A stretch of DNA of 64,000 nucleotides from NCBI RefSeq assembly GCF_030272615.1, contig NC_081405.1, positions 604,131,177 through 604,195,176 on the forward strand, written 5' to 3'. The position numbers and the translations under genes are program-made. The DNA comes from Cryptomeria japonica (taxonomy: Eukaryota > Streptophyta > Pinopsida > Cupressales > Cupressaceae). The notes under the pieces were generated by a model. The model was not told the origin of the DNA and made no database searches. It saw nothing but the letters and a program-made list of their open reading frames with translations. Of the stretch, positions 31,201-43,118 are shown in pieces (position 1 is the stretch's first letter; each line of letters begins with the position of its first letter).

Positions 31201-32271
31201 TGTTGGTATTATGGATATATTACATTAGTTTTGTCATTGATGTCAACACTTATCAACACTTATCCTTCTAGAGATCTTTAGTTTTGTTCACCGGCAAGTT
31301 CAGTGACTTATACACTGTCACCGGTACTTGGTTCATTGGCAGGTTATATTGTTCATTGGCACTAAGGATGACCTGTTATCATCTAGAGATCACTTGGTTA
31401 TGTCAAAGACATGTTTTGGACACTTGGTTTTAGAGATTTGGCTATTGGTCTAATCGGGTTGACATATTTGTTGTTACTGGCATATTGGTCTAGGTTATGG
31501 ACCGGCACATGTTATCTATTCCAGAACAATGTGGCACATTATAGAGATGGTTTAATCAATTGGTATTGTTGTTGAGCTGACATGATGCATCACATCTTGA
31601 CTTACTTGTAGTTGATTTTATTGTAATATTCTTAGTGAGCTGACCTACACATTTGGTCTTAGGTTTTGGTATATATGCAAGATCTCATTTGTGAGATTAA
31701 CGTAATGGAATGTAATAAGATATTGTAAGATTGTGATATTCAGTATATGTGAATATAATAAGAGCTACACACATAGACATCATTTGAAGATTCAAGGAAA
31801 GTTTGAAGGAGATAATTAGAGCTTAACCGGTACTGAATCCAACATTGGAGATGCTACTTTTGAGCAGTACATTATCATTGGATTTAATAATCGAATTGTA
31901 GTCAGTGAGACTCCCATTCTTGTGACTGAGCATTGAGCTCTAGGTATCAGGCCTTTCTGCATGTGCAAACCCCATTTGTATACACATACTATCTGCAGTA
32001 GTATCATTTGATTGTGGGTAAGGTTTCCCACCATGGTTTTTCCCCTTACAGGGTTTCCATGTACAAATATTTGTGTTAAGTGTTCTGGATGTTGTTTCTC
32101 TTTCTATTTTATGCATTAAGTTTCGTTGGTATTGATATTAACTATTATCTGTTTACCGGCATTAAGTTTGGTTTACTGGTATTAGGTATCAAGTTTGGTT
32201 AGGTTATATTTGGGTTGAAATTATTAGACAATTGATTCACCCCCACTCTCAGTTGCCTCCAGGTCCTAATA
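31201..32271 (+). repeat. Cop-B 3' LTR
   Basis: 1,071 bp, TGTTGGTATTATGG...GGTCCTAATA, followed by the GATAT duplication. TATA box at 31670-31676. The terminal CA has become TA. Confidence 0.92.
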
Positions 32272-32276
32272 GATAT

Positions 32277-33213
32277 AATCTTTGGTGGTGATGATAACTT
32301 GAGCATGAAGTTTTCCAGTGATATGCCAAAAGAATTTGAGATATCTATGATTGGTGAGATGAAATTTTTCTTAGGTTTGTAGATTGCACAAATTGGAAAA
32401 GGTATATTCATATCTCAAACAAAGTATGTGACTGAATTGCTGGATAATTTTGGATTATGATTCCAAACCATTTGGAAATCCTATGGTAAGTAGTTGTAAA
32501 TTGTCCAATAATGATGAATCTCCTAAAGCTAATCAGAGTTTGTACAGATCTATGGTTGGTGGACTATTATATTTTACTCAGAATAGGCCGTATATTATGC
32601 ATGCTATGTGCATGGATGCTAGATATCAAGTTGGTCCTAAAGAGATTCATGTCACTGCTATGAATAGGGTATTCAAATACCTAAAGGGAACTGTAGACTA
32701 TGGATTATGGTATCCTAAGAATGATGATTTCATGCTTTGTGCCTATACTTATGTTGATTGGGATGGCGATGTTGATGACTAGAAGAGCACTACCAGTGGA
32801 GAGTTCTTTTTGGGTAATAATTTGGTTCCATGGGCTAGCAAGAAACAAGATTCAGTGTGCTTATCTACTGCTAAAGCTGAGTACATTGTTGTTGCTAGTA
32901 ATTGCACTTAGGTAGTATGGATGAAGCAAATGTTGAAGGATATCAGAGTTATTTATGATGAGCCTACGATTATATATTGTGATAATTCCAGTACTATCAA
33001 CATGTCAAAGAATTCGGTGCAACATTCAAAGACTAGACATGTGTCAATCAAATATGATTACTTGAGAGAGTAAGTTAGTGGAGAGAGGGTAAAGTTGGAG
33101 TGTGTATCTACAAAGGAACAAATAGATGATATTTTCACTAAACCTTTTCCTACAGATACTTTTGTCTACTTGAGAGACAAATTAGGGGTATTCACCCCTC
33201 CTGATGAGAACTA
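32277..33213 (+). pseudogene. Cop-A reverse transcriptase C-terminal part and RNase H
   Basis: This continues VFVDDI of 18971-18988 as IFGGDDNLSMKF, then MIGEMKFFLGL and ISQTKYVTELL. A frameshift lies near 32450-32460. RNase H follows: YRSMVGGLLYFTQNRP (about 32545-32592), YGLWYPKNDDFMLCAY (about 32698-32745), ASKKQ and YCDNSSTINMSKNS (about 32977-33018), HSKTRHVSIKYDYLRE (about 33024-33071), FTKPFPTDTFVYLRDKLG (about 33134-33187). The final stop is TAG at about 33211. At least four internal nonsense codons are present. Confidence 0.88.
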
Positions 33214-33510
33214 GAGGCATTAAGTTGCATCAATCTGGTGGATTTTAGAGCCTTATCTTCTTATCCAGATTGTTGAGTTGGTGTTACTCCTCTACTGAAG
33301 TAGTTTGTGTTTTCAGGTGAGAGATTCATGATCCTATTTGTTTTTTTGTTTTCTAAGATTTGGCATTGCTTTCAAAGGGGCAGAGAGATCATGTGAAAAA
33401 ATTCTTTCTAAGTCCTGATCTTAGGGGGAGTTTTGCTGGAGATATCTTTTTTTCTTTGCATTGATTGTTTTTCACATCCATATGTTGCCATCAATGCCAA
33501 AGGGGGAGAT
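33214..33510 (+). promoter_or_regulatory. Cop-A 3' untranslated region and polypurine tract
   Basis: Three purine tracts: TTCAAAGGGGCAGAGAG (33371-33387), CTTAGGGGGAGTT (about 33419-33431) and the polypurine tract GCCAAAGGGGGAGAT (33496-33510). GTTGCCATCAATG (33484-33496) pairs 12 of 13 with CATTGATGTCAAC (33556-33568) inside the LTR. Confidence 0.7.
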
Positions 33511-34767
33511 TACTAGATATGGTTGGTCATTTTTTCTATGAGGATATGTTGTTTTCATTGATGTCAACATATTCCCGTGACTTGCTCCGGTGACTGCAAA
33601 TTGGGAGGATCTCATGATCATGTTTGTATTGTTGGTTTGTTGATCACTATTTTGCAAAGTTCACCATATCATCTGGTATCCTCTGGTGTGATCAAATCTA
33701 GTATTGACCTTTTGGGATATTGTTTGGGATGGTCTTTTATATCTTCATTTCATATGCCTTGTGATTTGGTGCTCTTCAAGTTATCTTTCTTCACGACAAT
33801 TGCTGATTGGTTGTGTTCTTGAGCTTCTAGATGTTGATCGATGAAGATTTGATAAGTGGTGTTGGTGCAGCTATTCTGGATGATTCTAACATGTTTGTTG
33901 GTGTTTCCTATTCATGTTCTATTTATCTTTGTGATCTATATTGATTGTTTTGTGATTTTTTGGTGGTTTCTATCAATCGATGATGATTTGTGTGTTATGC
34001 GGTATTTCTGGTTGTGTAGCATATTGCGGTTGATCTTGGTGTGATTTTCGGTGGATCTGATCATTTCAAAATTTGATTTAGGACCTTGCTATGCTATGTA
34101 AATAATTATATTGGTCCGGTGGATGATATTTGTATTGTGTGATGTAATTTTGTAATTGAGGGTTGAGGTTTTAGCCGACCTTGTTGTCAAGGTTGATGAA
34201 TTGTATATATAGGTGATATAGTCATGTAAGTTTTGGTGTCAATTTTGTGTTTGCATTATCAAAAAGAGGTTTGTGTGTGAACAAGTGATTTATCCTTCAC
34301 TATTGAGTTTGTGGTGAGATTGGTGTTGCAGGGCAGACATTTGTGCTTAATTGAAACTATAATCAAGCATTTGGAGATGCTATTCTTTCAATTCATTTCT
34401 TCTGGATCATAGTCTGAATCTTATTCTAAGTCAGTGAGAATTCCCTAAGGGTTGTAGCCTTCCAGGCCATTATTATTTGAGAAGTGAGCTCTAGGAAGTG
34501 TGCTTGAATGCATGCACATTTTCCATTGTAATAATTTCACATACTAATACAAAGTATCATGTTACTGTGGGTAGGTTCCCACCATGGTTTTTCCCTTAAC
34601 CGATTTTTCCACGTCAAAACCTTGGTGTTGTATGTTGTGTTGTTAATTTGCTTATCTATCTTATTGTTACACTTTATCAGGTCACTATTTTGAGGTTAAG
34701 TTTGTTATTCTAATGAAGACTAATTTACCCCCTCCCTCTCAATCTTCCTTCTTGATTCCTACTAACA
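33511..34767 (+). repeat. Cop-A 3' LTR
   Basis: About 1,257 bp from TACTAGATATGG (TG changed to TA) to CCTACTAACA. TATA box TATATATAGG at 34204-34213. It carries the GTGAGCTCTAGG block, a GCATGC-containing hairpin (about 34505-34530), GTGGGTAGGTTCCCAC (about 34567-34582) and the C-rich end. The solo LTR at 43119-44475 is from the same family. No target duplication can be checked because the left end of Cop-A is missing. Confidence 0.85.
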
Positions 34768-35239
34768 TGGATATTGTATGTGAGATGATTTTGGGAGAAA
34801 TTGAGCGCATTTTCACATGCACACCTTAAATTTTATTGATCTAGTAATCGGTAACAAGGCAGAACAAAGTAGTTTATCATAAAAATGCAGTGGATCACTT
34901 TGTGCCTAATTGGAACTATTATTTGGCATGGTCAGATGCTTTTATTCAGTTCATTACTCATTGTAATCATTTTCTATTAACATGTAAGGTAGTGCTCCTG
35001 AATGCATGTGCAGTCCAACTACTAGTATAATAATATTGTTGGTTCAAATCCCACTGTGTTTTTCCCTTTCTAGGTTTCCACGTACAAATATTGGTGTTAT
35101 GGTTATGTGCTTGTTTGCTTTGTGTTTTTGCATTTCATTTTCTTATCTATGCATCTAATTGATTAAGAATCAAATTAACAAGTTTATACATACTGGAACA
35201 CTGATTCACCCCCACTCTCAATGGTCATTGATTCCAACA
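34768..35239 (+). repeat. LTR fragment LTR-X (3' part of a copia-type LTR)
   Basis: It ends like the other LTRs (GATTCACCCCCACTCTCA, then GATTCCAACA) and contains CTGAATGCATGTGCAG and a GGTTTCCACGTACAAATA stretch. Its 5' part is missing; it may lie left of the window if Cop-A inserted into it. It is followed directly by Ty3/gypsy coding sequence without a primer site, so it looks like a solo or broken LTR inside Gyp-1. Confidence 0.65.
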
Positions 35240-35787
35240 TAGTGATCATCATAGTTTGCAGTACATCTTCACTCAGCTGAATTTGAATGCTAGGTAGAAT
35301 CAATGGATGGAGTTCCTTTGTGAGTATGATTTTAAGGTTAAGTATATCTATGGGAATTAGAATGTTGTGGAAGATGTATTGAGTTGTAGTAGGTATGAGT
35401 TATCAGTGATGACTCTTAGCATGGATTTGAGGTGTTGGATTCTTAGTGGGCCTCCTTTGAATGCTTTCCACTAGGAGGTTAGTGTAGAGATTTCTTTAGG
35501 GAAAGACTTAGAGGGAAGATATGCAGTCTATTCATTGGATTTAGATGATCTTCTTCATCGTTTAGGACGTATATATGTTCTACCTTCATATGGAATTCAT
35601 GTTTTTATCTTGACAGAGGCACATTGAGTACCTTACTCGACACACCCAGGTGTCAAGAAGATGCATGCGGATCATTGACAGTTATGCCATTAGGCCAATA
35701 TGAGGCATGATATAGTGGATTTTGTGTCTTAATGTTTGGAGTGTTAGTGGGTGAAGATAGAGCATCAACATCCTACTAGGTTGTTTT
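35240..35787 (+). pseudogene. Gyp-1 RNase H end and integrase zinc finger
   Basis: SDHHSLQYIFTQLNLNAR and WMEFLCEYDFKVKYIYGN match the end of gypsy RNase H (TDHKSL...YDF.I.Y.PG type), and NVVEDVLS is the usual NVVADALSR. Further on, STHPGVKKMHADH and NMRHDIVDFVS*CLECQ form the integrase H2C2 finger (about 35640-35745). At least six in-frame stops are present. It is cut by NA-2 within HPTRLF and continues at 42534. Confidence 0.85.
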
Positions 35788-36661
35788 TAGATGCTAGGTC
35801 ACTCCCAAAGACACTGAGAGGGGGGGGTAAATTAGTGTCTAACCAGATGCTAAAAGATTTAAACTTGTTTGAAACTTTACAACCCAAATTAATATACTGA
35901 TAAGAAAATAATAATGCAGTAAAGAGAAACAAAAGAATAAGGATCTATGCACACCATAACACAGATATTTTTTGCAAGGAAACCCAATAGGGGAAAAACC
36001 TCGGTGGGATTTGTGACCCACAATATTTACTCACTGGCCAATATGAATAAATATTTCTTGTACAATAGGGGCTTGGACATGCAGGAAGGCCAACAGCCTA
36101 GAGCTCACTACTCAATGACAAAATGGAGTCCCATTGACTAGAATTGGATGGTTAAATCCAATAATAATGTACTACTCAAAATAGCATTTGCAATGCTAGA
36201 TTCAGTACCGGTTTAAGGTCTATCTGATACCTCTACCATAAAACTTGCTTCGCTCTGCTCTGCTCTTATTTTCTCATAAGCTAATTACATCAAAGTGCAT
36301 ATATAGTTCATTCTCTATCATAACCTATCATATCTCATATATTGCTTCCTTGCGTTACCTAATTACATTTTCTTACTTACAAAAGGACTTACAATATCTC
36401 ATACATATATGAGTCTTTACAATACATCATGTCGGCAATACAAATATAATTACAATACAAAACAATATTATTTCAATTCGGCTTAGAGTGTCGATATAAT
36501 CTACTATCGGTGTAGACTAGATGCCAGTGTGAATAAACTTGTAGTTCCTGTTAGTACCAGTAGATGATGTTTGTTGCCAGTATAGCCTGTGAACCATGTT
36601 ACCAGTTGGTTGCCATCAATGGCAACATCAACTATTCTCATCTGAGTGTATAATGCCAACA
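35788..36661 (-). repeat. NA-2 3' LTR (left copy)
   Basis: On the minus strand, TGTTGGCATTATACAC to about CATCTAAAAA; the outer terminus is blurred by a T-run. TATATATG (plus 36299-36306) is the TATA box. Leader hairpins: CATGCAGG region (about 36067-36083) and GTGGG-TCACAAAT-CCCAC (about 36004-36021). Confidence 0.85.
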
Positions 36662-36925
36662 ATCTCCCCTTTGGCATTGATGACAACACTCATGAGAAAC
36701 TCTAAAAACTGAGTGTGCTCCCCCTAAGCAAGTGATCTCCTTGTGTACATTTTTCTCATACACTACTCCCCCTTTGACATAAATGACAAAGGATGTAAAA
36801 GGAATCAAAAATTCAAAATTTACCTAGAAACCTATAACCAGTTATGTACAATCTGAATTTTTTTTTGCCAAAACTAAGTTAAGACCTTGCAAAAACATTT
36901 TGCTATCAGAAATTATAGTCTCAGT
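36662..36925 (-). promoter_or_regulatory. NA-2 polypurine tract and upstream purine tracts
   Basis: On the minus strand GCCAAAGGGGAGAT abuts the LTR (36662-36675). Upstream are CTTAGGGGGAGCAC (about 36717-36730) and GTCAAAGGGGGAGTAG (about 36762-36778), the same three-tract order as in NA-1. CATTGATGACAAC (36675-36687) pairs 12 of 13 with GTTGCCATCAATG in the LTR (36609-36621). Confidence 0.7.
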
Positions 36926-39900
36926 CTAGTGGATCATACCGGTGAAATAATACATTTGTTTCTCCGGTGATATTTCTCCTTGAATAGTTGCCTTAGATAG
37001 CTCATTATGGTGTGTTAACAAGTTGTCCAATCTAGGACCAAGCTTGTTCTTCAACTCTTGGGTTTTTATTCTTAGCCTTGCATTCTCCCTTTCCAATTTC
37101 TCAATCTTCTCTTCATAGATTATCATTTCCTGATCCAAAACTAAAGTGAGTTTTGAAGAACCAATCATATTATTAGCAATATCATCAATTTCCTTATGTG
37201 TTTTCTTTATCTTCTCATCAATATCCTCTGTTAAATGGTGTTGTTTACATGCATCCCTGAACAATTCCTTGTATTCCAAAATGGTGTAATTAAGTGTCGA
37301 TAACAAAGAATCAATCTGTCCAGTACAGTCCTTAATTGTTTTGTCAAAGAAATCATCCTTCTCCTTATTTACCCTTTTCTGAATGGTCTCTTCATTTATC
37401 TTATCTACAATTTGAATATTAGAAGAAATGAATTTGGACAATGTGTCCAATTTACTCACAAACCCAACAATGTGATCAACTTTGCACATCGGTGCAATCA
37501 TCTGCAAAATTGCTAAATAATCATCAATAGCCTTAAATTCTAAGGCATTTCATTCTATTATCTTCTTTACGGAATATAGAAGTACATCTATAACATCCAT
37601 TGGCCTATAATCCATAGTAGAAGTGCTAGGCAGAGTGCTTGGTTCTGCAATTGGTTTCTTTTCTTCTCTAGATGTCTACACAAGTATCTTAACCACTTCT
37701 TCTTCCTTGCTTCCATCCTTAACCTCTTCTTTATCCACTTTTTATTCCTTCTTGTCCTCATTCTTGTTTTCATTCTTATTTTCATTTCTTGGTAGTTCAG
37801 AGACATTATGTTCTTGGTCCTTTTTTGCTTCTACCGATATCCCAATGTTTTGTTGATTATCAACAGTGTTGACCAGTGACTTAGAGATCTCAACATTTGT
37901 AGCTTCGGCTTTCTTTTCCTCTACAATATCCTTATCCAACACAATATTGATATCTTGAGTGTCAAAATTCAGGTAAAAAGAATGTTTGACTCTGGATCAA
38001 CATTATCTTCTTTTACTTCCTCTGACTTTTCTTCTCTAGGCTCATTTTCCACTTATGTCGGTGCCTCTGTTACTACTGGTGGGGTGTCCTGTGTCGGTGG
38101 CGGTAAGTTGTCCTTGACTATAATATCCGGTATATTGCCAACCTTACCCTTACCTTTATCTTTCTGATATACTTTAGTAAATTATTTATCAACCTTTTGT
38201 CTATCTTTCTCTTCTTTCTTCTCTCTCTCAACAAAAAATATATCCCATTTATCCATTGTTTCATCTGCAATCTCTTTAACTCTATCGGCCATAAGACTAA
38301 CTTGTCGGTGACCACTCACAAAAATAGTCCTATTGGCTTCAGATATAAGGTCATCAATTTCCTGCTTGGAATTAACAAGATGCACATCTAATAGAACTTC
38401 TACCTTCAATTTCTTGTCTAACTCCATTACAAACATTATCTTTGCTTCTAGTCTTAAGTACAAATCATTAGGTAGAACATCTACAACTTGAATAAGAACC
38501 TTCTTATATATGTCTAGATACAAAATGATGCTTTCTTCTATAGTATCCTTATCTGAATCCTTGAAAGAATGATAAAACTTATCAACATTACTAAGATTAC
38601 CATCTTGAGTGATTTCATTGACTAACTCTTCTGGTGAAAGAGTATCCAGTTCCTTTGATTCAAATTTCTTTTTTGGAGTAACTTTATTCTTCTAATCACT
38701 AAGCTCTCTTATAGCCTGTTGCTTCTTTTTGAGTGTCCTTGATTTCTTAGGAGATGGAGCAGGTGTTGGTGAGGGTTTTCTTTCTTTCTTGTTCACTCTC
38801 TTGAATTTAGTTGCTTTACCATTGTCAAAGTTAGATGAGGCAGCCATGGGAGAAATATATGCTACCGGTTGTTGTTCTGCTTTTCTTTCTTGTTCAGCAA
38901 CATCTTTCATCGGATCTAGTTTCAATAAGCCCTTCTTGACAATTTCTACAAACTTAGAAGCATCTTTTATGTATTTTTCTCTTTTCTTTCTCTATTTATG
39001 CATAGCAACACCACTCTCTATAGTTTTAGTGTTACCAAATACCTCCTCTGTTGGTTTCAGTGGAGGACCTAGGAGTATTTTAGCATATGAATCCAAGATG
39101 TGTGAATCCACCTCATAGCCCATCTCTGTTATCCAGATAGGTCTAGGTCTAACTAACTCCATCCAAACTTCATCTCTTTTAATCACAAAACATATTTGTT
39201 TATCATACTTATCAACAATGCTTTGGGGAATCCTTTCCCTTTGCTTCATTTTTGCTTGAAGATATTTGAAGTACTATTTTACCAATTTGTCACTATCTGA
39301 GCCCATTCCAGTAATTGCCTCCTTTATATGCTTTCCAACAAAAACATCATAGGAAAAATCCTTATGTCCAATACCAGGAATCTCCTTTGAGAAATATAGC
39401 ATTAAGCACACAATCAGGTTCCCAAACTTGAAAGTTCCCTTCTTGTCACCTTTGATCTTGTGCAAATTTTCTAACAATTCATCCTTTAACCATTCACAGA
39501 TGCCAATTTTTGCATTATTCATAATCATCTCATAGGCACTATGAATGCATGAACTAGATGCAAAATTCAACCTATTAGTGTGAGCAACTTTGTATCCAAT
39601 AACCATACTTGCATATTTAACATTGTTGTCAGTTATATCACTAACACTAAGTGATTTGTTGTCAAATGTAGCTCCGGTTAAGCTCATAACCTCTTTGTTT
39701 GTAATTTTCCTTTTCTTATTAGGTCTAATGCCGATGGAGGGTAAACCAATAACAACTCTTATAGCTTCCTTAGTGATCTTAAAAACTAGGTCTAACCACA
39801 TGAATTCACCATGAACTCTGCTAAGAACATAACGGATAATCTCATCTAAAAATTCAGGCATATGAAGGGTGTCAATGGACCCTAAATCCTCAACAATCTT

Positions 39901-40173
39901 GTGTTCCAGTTTAACTACACCTTGTTTGTCAGCAATAACATTCATGAACATATTCTTTAAATCTTCAGACCCTAAAATTTCAATGTAGCAATGTATGTAT
40001 GCCCTAGCGTCTTTAGAAAATGCGACTCCCTTTGGGATTCTAGAAAATGCCCTAATGGAGTCATCCAGTTTTTCTATCTTAGGAATTATTTTGAAAATGG
40101 GTCTAGGTCATTTTATGTTTTCCACAATAGTAGGGTTTGCAACGAACTCAAGAACGGAGGATGAAGAAGCCAT
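36926..40173 (-). pseudogene. NA-2 ORF2, homologue of NA-1 ORF2
   Basis: ATG at 40171-40173 (MASSSSVLEFVANPT) aligns with the NA-1 start. Shared blocks include VLSRVHGEFMWLDLVFKITK, VIGLPSIGIRPNK, LTGATFDNKSLSVSDI, ICEWLKDELLENLHKIKG, GTFKFGNLIVCLML, then ICFVIKRDEVWMELVRP and ITEMGYEVDSHILDSYAK. Interruptions: TGA at 40108-40110, several later nonsense codons, and one frameshift between about 38180 and 37945. The end (LGPRLDNLL, stop at 36926) matches NA-1's coiled-coil C-terminus. No pol, protease or membrane motif. Function unknown; conservation of blocks in a pol-less element implies a role in its own propagation or in a captured host function. Confidence 0.75.
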
Positions 40174-40316
40174 TGCTTAAGATAAATACCTTTTAACTGA
40201 AAAACCTTGGATGCCTTGAAAAACCGTTACTGCTTTGCCTTTGGGATGTCTTTTCTCAATCTCACTCTCTTTGAATGCTTGAATTCTTAGTGAGACGAAA
40301 TGAGAAGTTACAATGC

Positions 40317-40324
40317 CTTTATAA
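40317..40324 (-). promoter_or_regulatory. Candidate internal TATA box upstream of NA-2 ORF2
   Basis: Minus-strand TTATAAAG about 145-150 bp before the ORF2 ATG, the same distance as TATAAAAA in NA-1. Between box and ATG both elements share AAGGTATTTA and CATCCAAGG phrases. Confidence 0.45.
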
Positions 40325-40476
40325 CCAAAAAGTTAACTTACAACCGCAATAAATGCTTCGCCGATGAAGTGAACACTCCACATGTTTGTCAGTAAAGAAG
40401 AAATATAACTTCTTACCACCAACTGAGGGTAAATTCATGATCTTCAACTAGTTGCCTTACCCCTAAGGATTATTAG

Positions 40477-41581
40477 TTAGTTAGATGAAGAATCTCCTGC
40501 TGGTGCAGGATTGCCTTGTTCTGCCGGTGCAGAGATAGATTCATCATTTATCTAATCTCTCTTCCTAATCCATTATTTAGTGAATTCTCACTTAATTTCA
40601 TTTACCTTTTCTTTGCCTTTGTCATTAGATCCTTTGTTGTTTTCTGGTACAGTCTTACTTCTACAAAATTTTGCAATATACCCAATCATGTTACATGCAT
40701 AATAGGTTACATTGTTTCTCTGAATAGCTTTTCCATAACCTTGACCAGTTTGAGTTCTATATTGATTAGATAAATGTCCAAATCTACCACAAACATAGCA
40801 TTTCACATTCATTCTACAATTGTCAGAGTTATGACCATTTTTGTTGCATTTGGAACATTGACTAGTGGGTAAGTTTGTATTCTAATTATTCCTAAATCTG
40901 CACTAATTTTCTCTATGACCAAAATTGTTGCAATTAAAACATTTCCCATTGAATTTATAAGAATTAGGTTGTCTTACCGATTTGCTGTGATCATGATTGT
41001 TAGCAGTCCCAAAACTTTCTCCATGTTCAAATCCAAGTCCAACTGTTTCTCCATTAGGTTTCTGACTTTTCAGCATATCATCAAGCTTGTCTGAACTCTT
41101 CTTGAATTTGTCTTTGTATTCATTTGCAGTGACCAACTCACTTTATAAAGTACTAACTTGTCTCATAAGTTCCTCTTTGTCATGTTGCATGTGAATCAAA
41201 TCTATTTTAAGCATATCATTTTAATAACTAAGGCTTAGAGATTCATCTAATCTTTCATTAAGTCTTCTAGCCAAATCTTATTCATTCCTCTTTCTATCTT
41301 CAATATCCTTGCATAGTCTCATGGTTAAATCTTGTATTTCATTCTTCATGTTACTATTCTCTATTCTCAGTTTTCCTGCAATATCTCTGAGAGTTTCCTT
41401 TTCTTCATCATCTTGATTTTGCAATTGCACATGTAATTCTTTTCTCTTATTATTTACTATCACCAAGTTATCTTGAAGTGCTTTGATAGATTCCAAGTTT
41501 ATCTTCTAGTCTGATATTCTTCAATTTTTCTGCATCAAAATCTTCAAGAGCTCCTTCCAACTATTGTCTCAAACTTTCCAT
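40477..41581 (-). pseudogene. NA-2 Gag-like coiled-coil protein with CCHC knuckles
   Basis: ATG at 41579-41581 and stop TAA at 40477-40479 are placed by matching NA-1 (both end in SSSN). The N-terminal half is charged coiled coil (EETLRD, LRIENSNMKNEI). Knuckles: CFNCNNFGHREN followed by a nonsense codon, CSKCNKNGHNSDNC intact, CYVCGRFGHLSNQY with last Cys lost, and YYACNMIGYIAKFC with first Cys and His lost. Different knuckles are damaged in NA-1 and NA-2, so the ancestor had four. Several nonsense codons and at least one frameshift (near 41495-41510) are present. Confidence 0.78.
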
Positions 41582-41637
41582 CAGTATCGGTTTTAGAATT
41601 TTCCTCAAGCTGTTAGGCTTCTACAAATAGAGGGCTA

Positions 41638-41650
41638 GGCTCTGATACCA
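41638..41650 (-). promoter_or_regulatory. NA-2 primer-binding site (tRNA-iMet)
   Basis: Minus strand TGGTATCAGAGCC two bases inside the right LTR. It fixes the minus orientation and identifies the right LTR as the 5' LTR. Confidence 0.88.
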
Positions 41651-41652
41651 AT

Positions 41653-42533
41653 TATTAGATGCTAGGTTAGTCCCAAAGACACTACGAGGGGGGGGGGGGG
41701 TGAATCAATGTCTAACCGGTTGCTGAAAGATTTAAACTTGTTTGCAACTTTACAACCCAAATTAATATACCGGTAAGCAAATAATAATGTAGTAAAGAGA
41801 AACAAAAGAATAAGCATCAATGCACACCATAACACATATATTTTTGGTGAGGAAACCTGGTAGTTGAAAAGCCTCAGTAAGATTTGTGACCCACAATATA
41901 TACTCACTGCCAATATGAATAAATATTACTTGTACAATAGGGGCCTGCACATGCAGGAAGGCCAACAGCCTAGAGCTCACTACTCAACAACAAAATGGAG
42001 TCCCACTGACTACAATTGGATGGTTAAATCCAATAACAATGTACTACTCAAAATAACATCTGCAATGCTAGATTCAGTATCAGTTTAAGCTCTATCTGAT
42101 ACCTCTGCCATAAACCTTGCTTTTCTCTACTATGCTATTATTCGCTCATAAGATAATTACATCAAAATGCATATACAGTTCATTCACTATCATAACCTAT
42201 CATATCTCATATATCGCTTCCTTGCATTACCTAATTGCATTTTCTTACATAGAAAATGACCTACAAGATCTCATACATATATGAGTCTTTACAATACATC
42301 ATGTCAGCTATACAAATATAATTATAATACAAAACAATATTATTTCAAGTCGGCTTAAAGTGCTAATATAATCTGATGTCGGTGTAGACTAGATTCCAGT
42401 GTGAATAAACTTGTAGTGCCTGTTGGTGCTGACAAATGATGTCTATTGCTGGTATAGCTTGTGAACCATTTTACCAGTTGCTTGTCATCAATTACAAGAT
42501 CAACTATCCTCATCTGAGTGTATAATGCCAACC
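41653..42533 (-). repeat. NA-2 5' LTR (right copy)
   Basis: About 881 bp matching 35788-36661. Minus-strand end reads GCATCTAATA (CA changed to TA). It has a G-run of about 14 on the plus strand (about 41688-41701), the CCTGCACATGCAGG palindrome (about 41944-41957) and the GTGGG hairpin (about 41878-41895). Confidence 0.85.
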
Positions 42534-43118
42534 GTTTTTGTAGTTGAACTTGGTTCCAGATTAGAAACCTGATATCATTTTGATGGACTTCATTGTTGGT
42601 TTGTCGATGTCTTCGCATTTTCATGATGCTATCATGGTCACCATTGACAGATTAACCAGGGTGGCACATTTCTCTCTGATTTAATCTTTCTAAATAGTAG
42701 TGATAGTGGCTCTAGTTTTTATGGAAGATATCATGAGGTTGCATGGTATCCCTCATCAAATCATATCTGATTGAAATCTAGTATTTACTTCAACACTATG
42801 GACTTCTCTTCAGTATGATTTGGGTGCTTAGTTGTACTTTAGTTCAACGTATCATCTAGAGACATATGGTTAGAATAAAAGAGTTAATCAGGTTCTTGAG
42901 GGTATGCTTCAAATGTATGTCATGGATCAACAGTCTCAATGGGAGGATTAGCTATATTTGGTGAATTTTTCCTACAATAATGGTTATCATAGTTTGATCG
43001 ATATGTCTCCTTTTCAGGATTTGTATGGAAAACCTTGTCATACACCTTTGAGTTGGGACAATTTGGAGGATAGAGTTCTCTTAGAATTAGATATGCTTTA
43101 GGGGATGGAGCAGGAAGT
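42534..43118 (+). pseudogene. Gyp-1 integrase core
   Basis: After NA-2 the gypsy frame resumes: KPDIILMDFIVGLSMSS (first catalytic Asp) and HDAIMVTIDRLTRVAHFSL (about 42613-42680), IMRLHGIPHQIISD (second Asp region), FSSTYHLETYG, VLEGMLQMYVMDQQSQWEDY near 42895-42950, LVNFSYNNGYHSLIDMSPFQ and LYGKPCHTPLSW. The usual Q-T-E motif after Y-H is degraded, so the third catalytic Glu is not visible. At least six stops or shifts. Cut at 43118 by LTR-Y. Confidence 0.85.

Larger units (their letters stand above)
18989..32271 (+). mobile_element. Ty1/copia retrotransposon Cop-B (complete, split by NA-1)
   Basis: LTRs at 18989-20048 and 31201-32271 flank a primer site, gag, protease, integrase, reverse transcriptase, RNase H and a polypurine tract. 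The target duplication is GATAT (18984-18988 and 32272-32276). The 3' LTR ends in TA instead of CA. Without NA-1 and its duplication the element is about 6.7 kb. The first 270 bp of the two LTRs differ by roughly 10% by eye, so it is far older than LARD-1. The gene order protease-integrase-reverse transcriptase-RNase H is that of copia. Confidence 0.92.
4184..34767 (+). mobile_element. Ty1/copia retrotransposon Cop-A (5' part missing; split by LARD-1 and Cop-B)
   Basis: Three coding blocks (4185-5301, 17545-18988, 32277-33213) join in order as the gag C-terminus, protease, integrase, reverse transcriptase and RNase H of one copia polyprotein. A polypurine tract and one LTR (33511-34767) follow. 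The gaps are filled exactly by LARD-1 and Cop-B, each flanked by a 5-bp target duplication. Without them about 5.1 kb of Cop-A remains. The 5' LTR, primer site and N-terminal gag are absent, probably displaced left of the window by DNA-1. Many nonsense codons make it non-functional. Confidence 0.85.
35788..42533 (-). mobile_element. Non-autonomous Gag+ORF2 LTR element NA-2
   Basis: About 6.75 kb on the minus strand, inserted in Gyp-1's integrase. A GTTTT duplication is likely (35783-35787 and about 42534-42538). LTRs are at 35788-36661 (3') and 41653-42533 (5'), with primer site, Gag and ORF2 as in NA-1 and no pol domain. Its proteins align with NA-1 over their whole length, so the two belong to one family, although the LTRs differ. 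Confidence 0.88.
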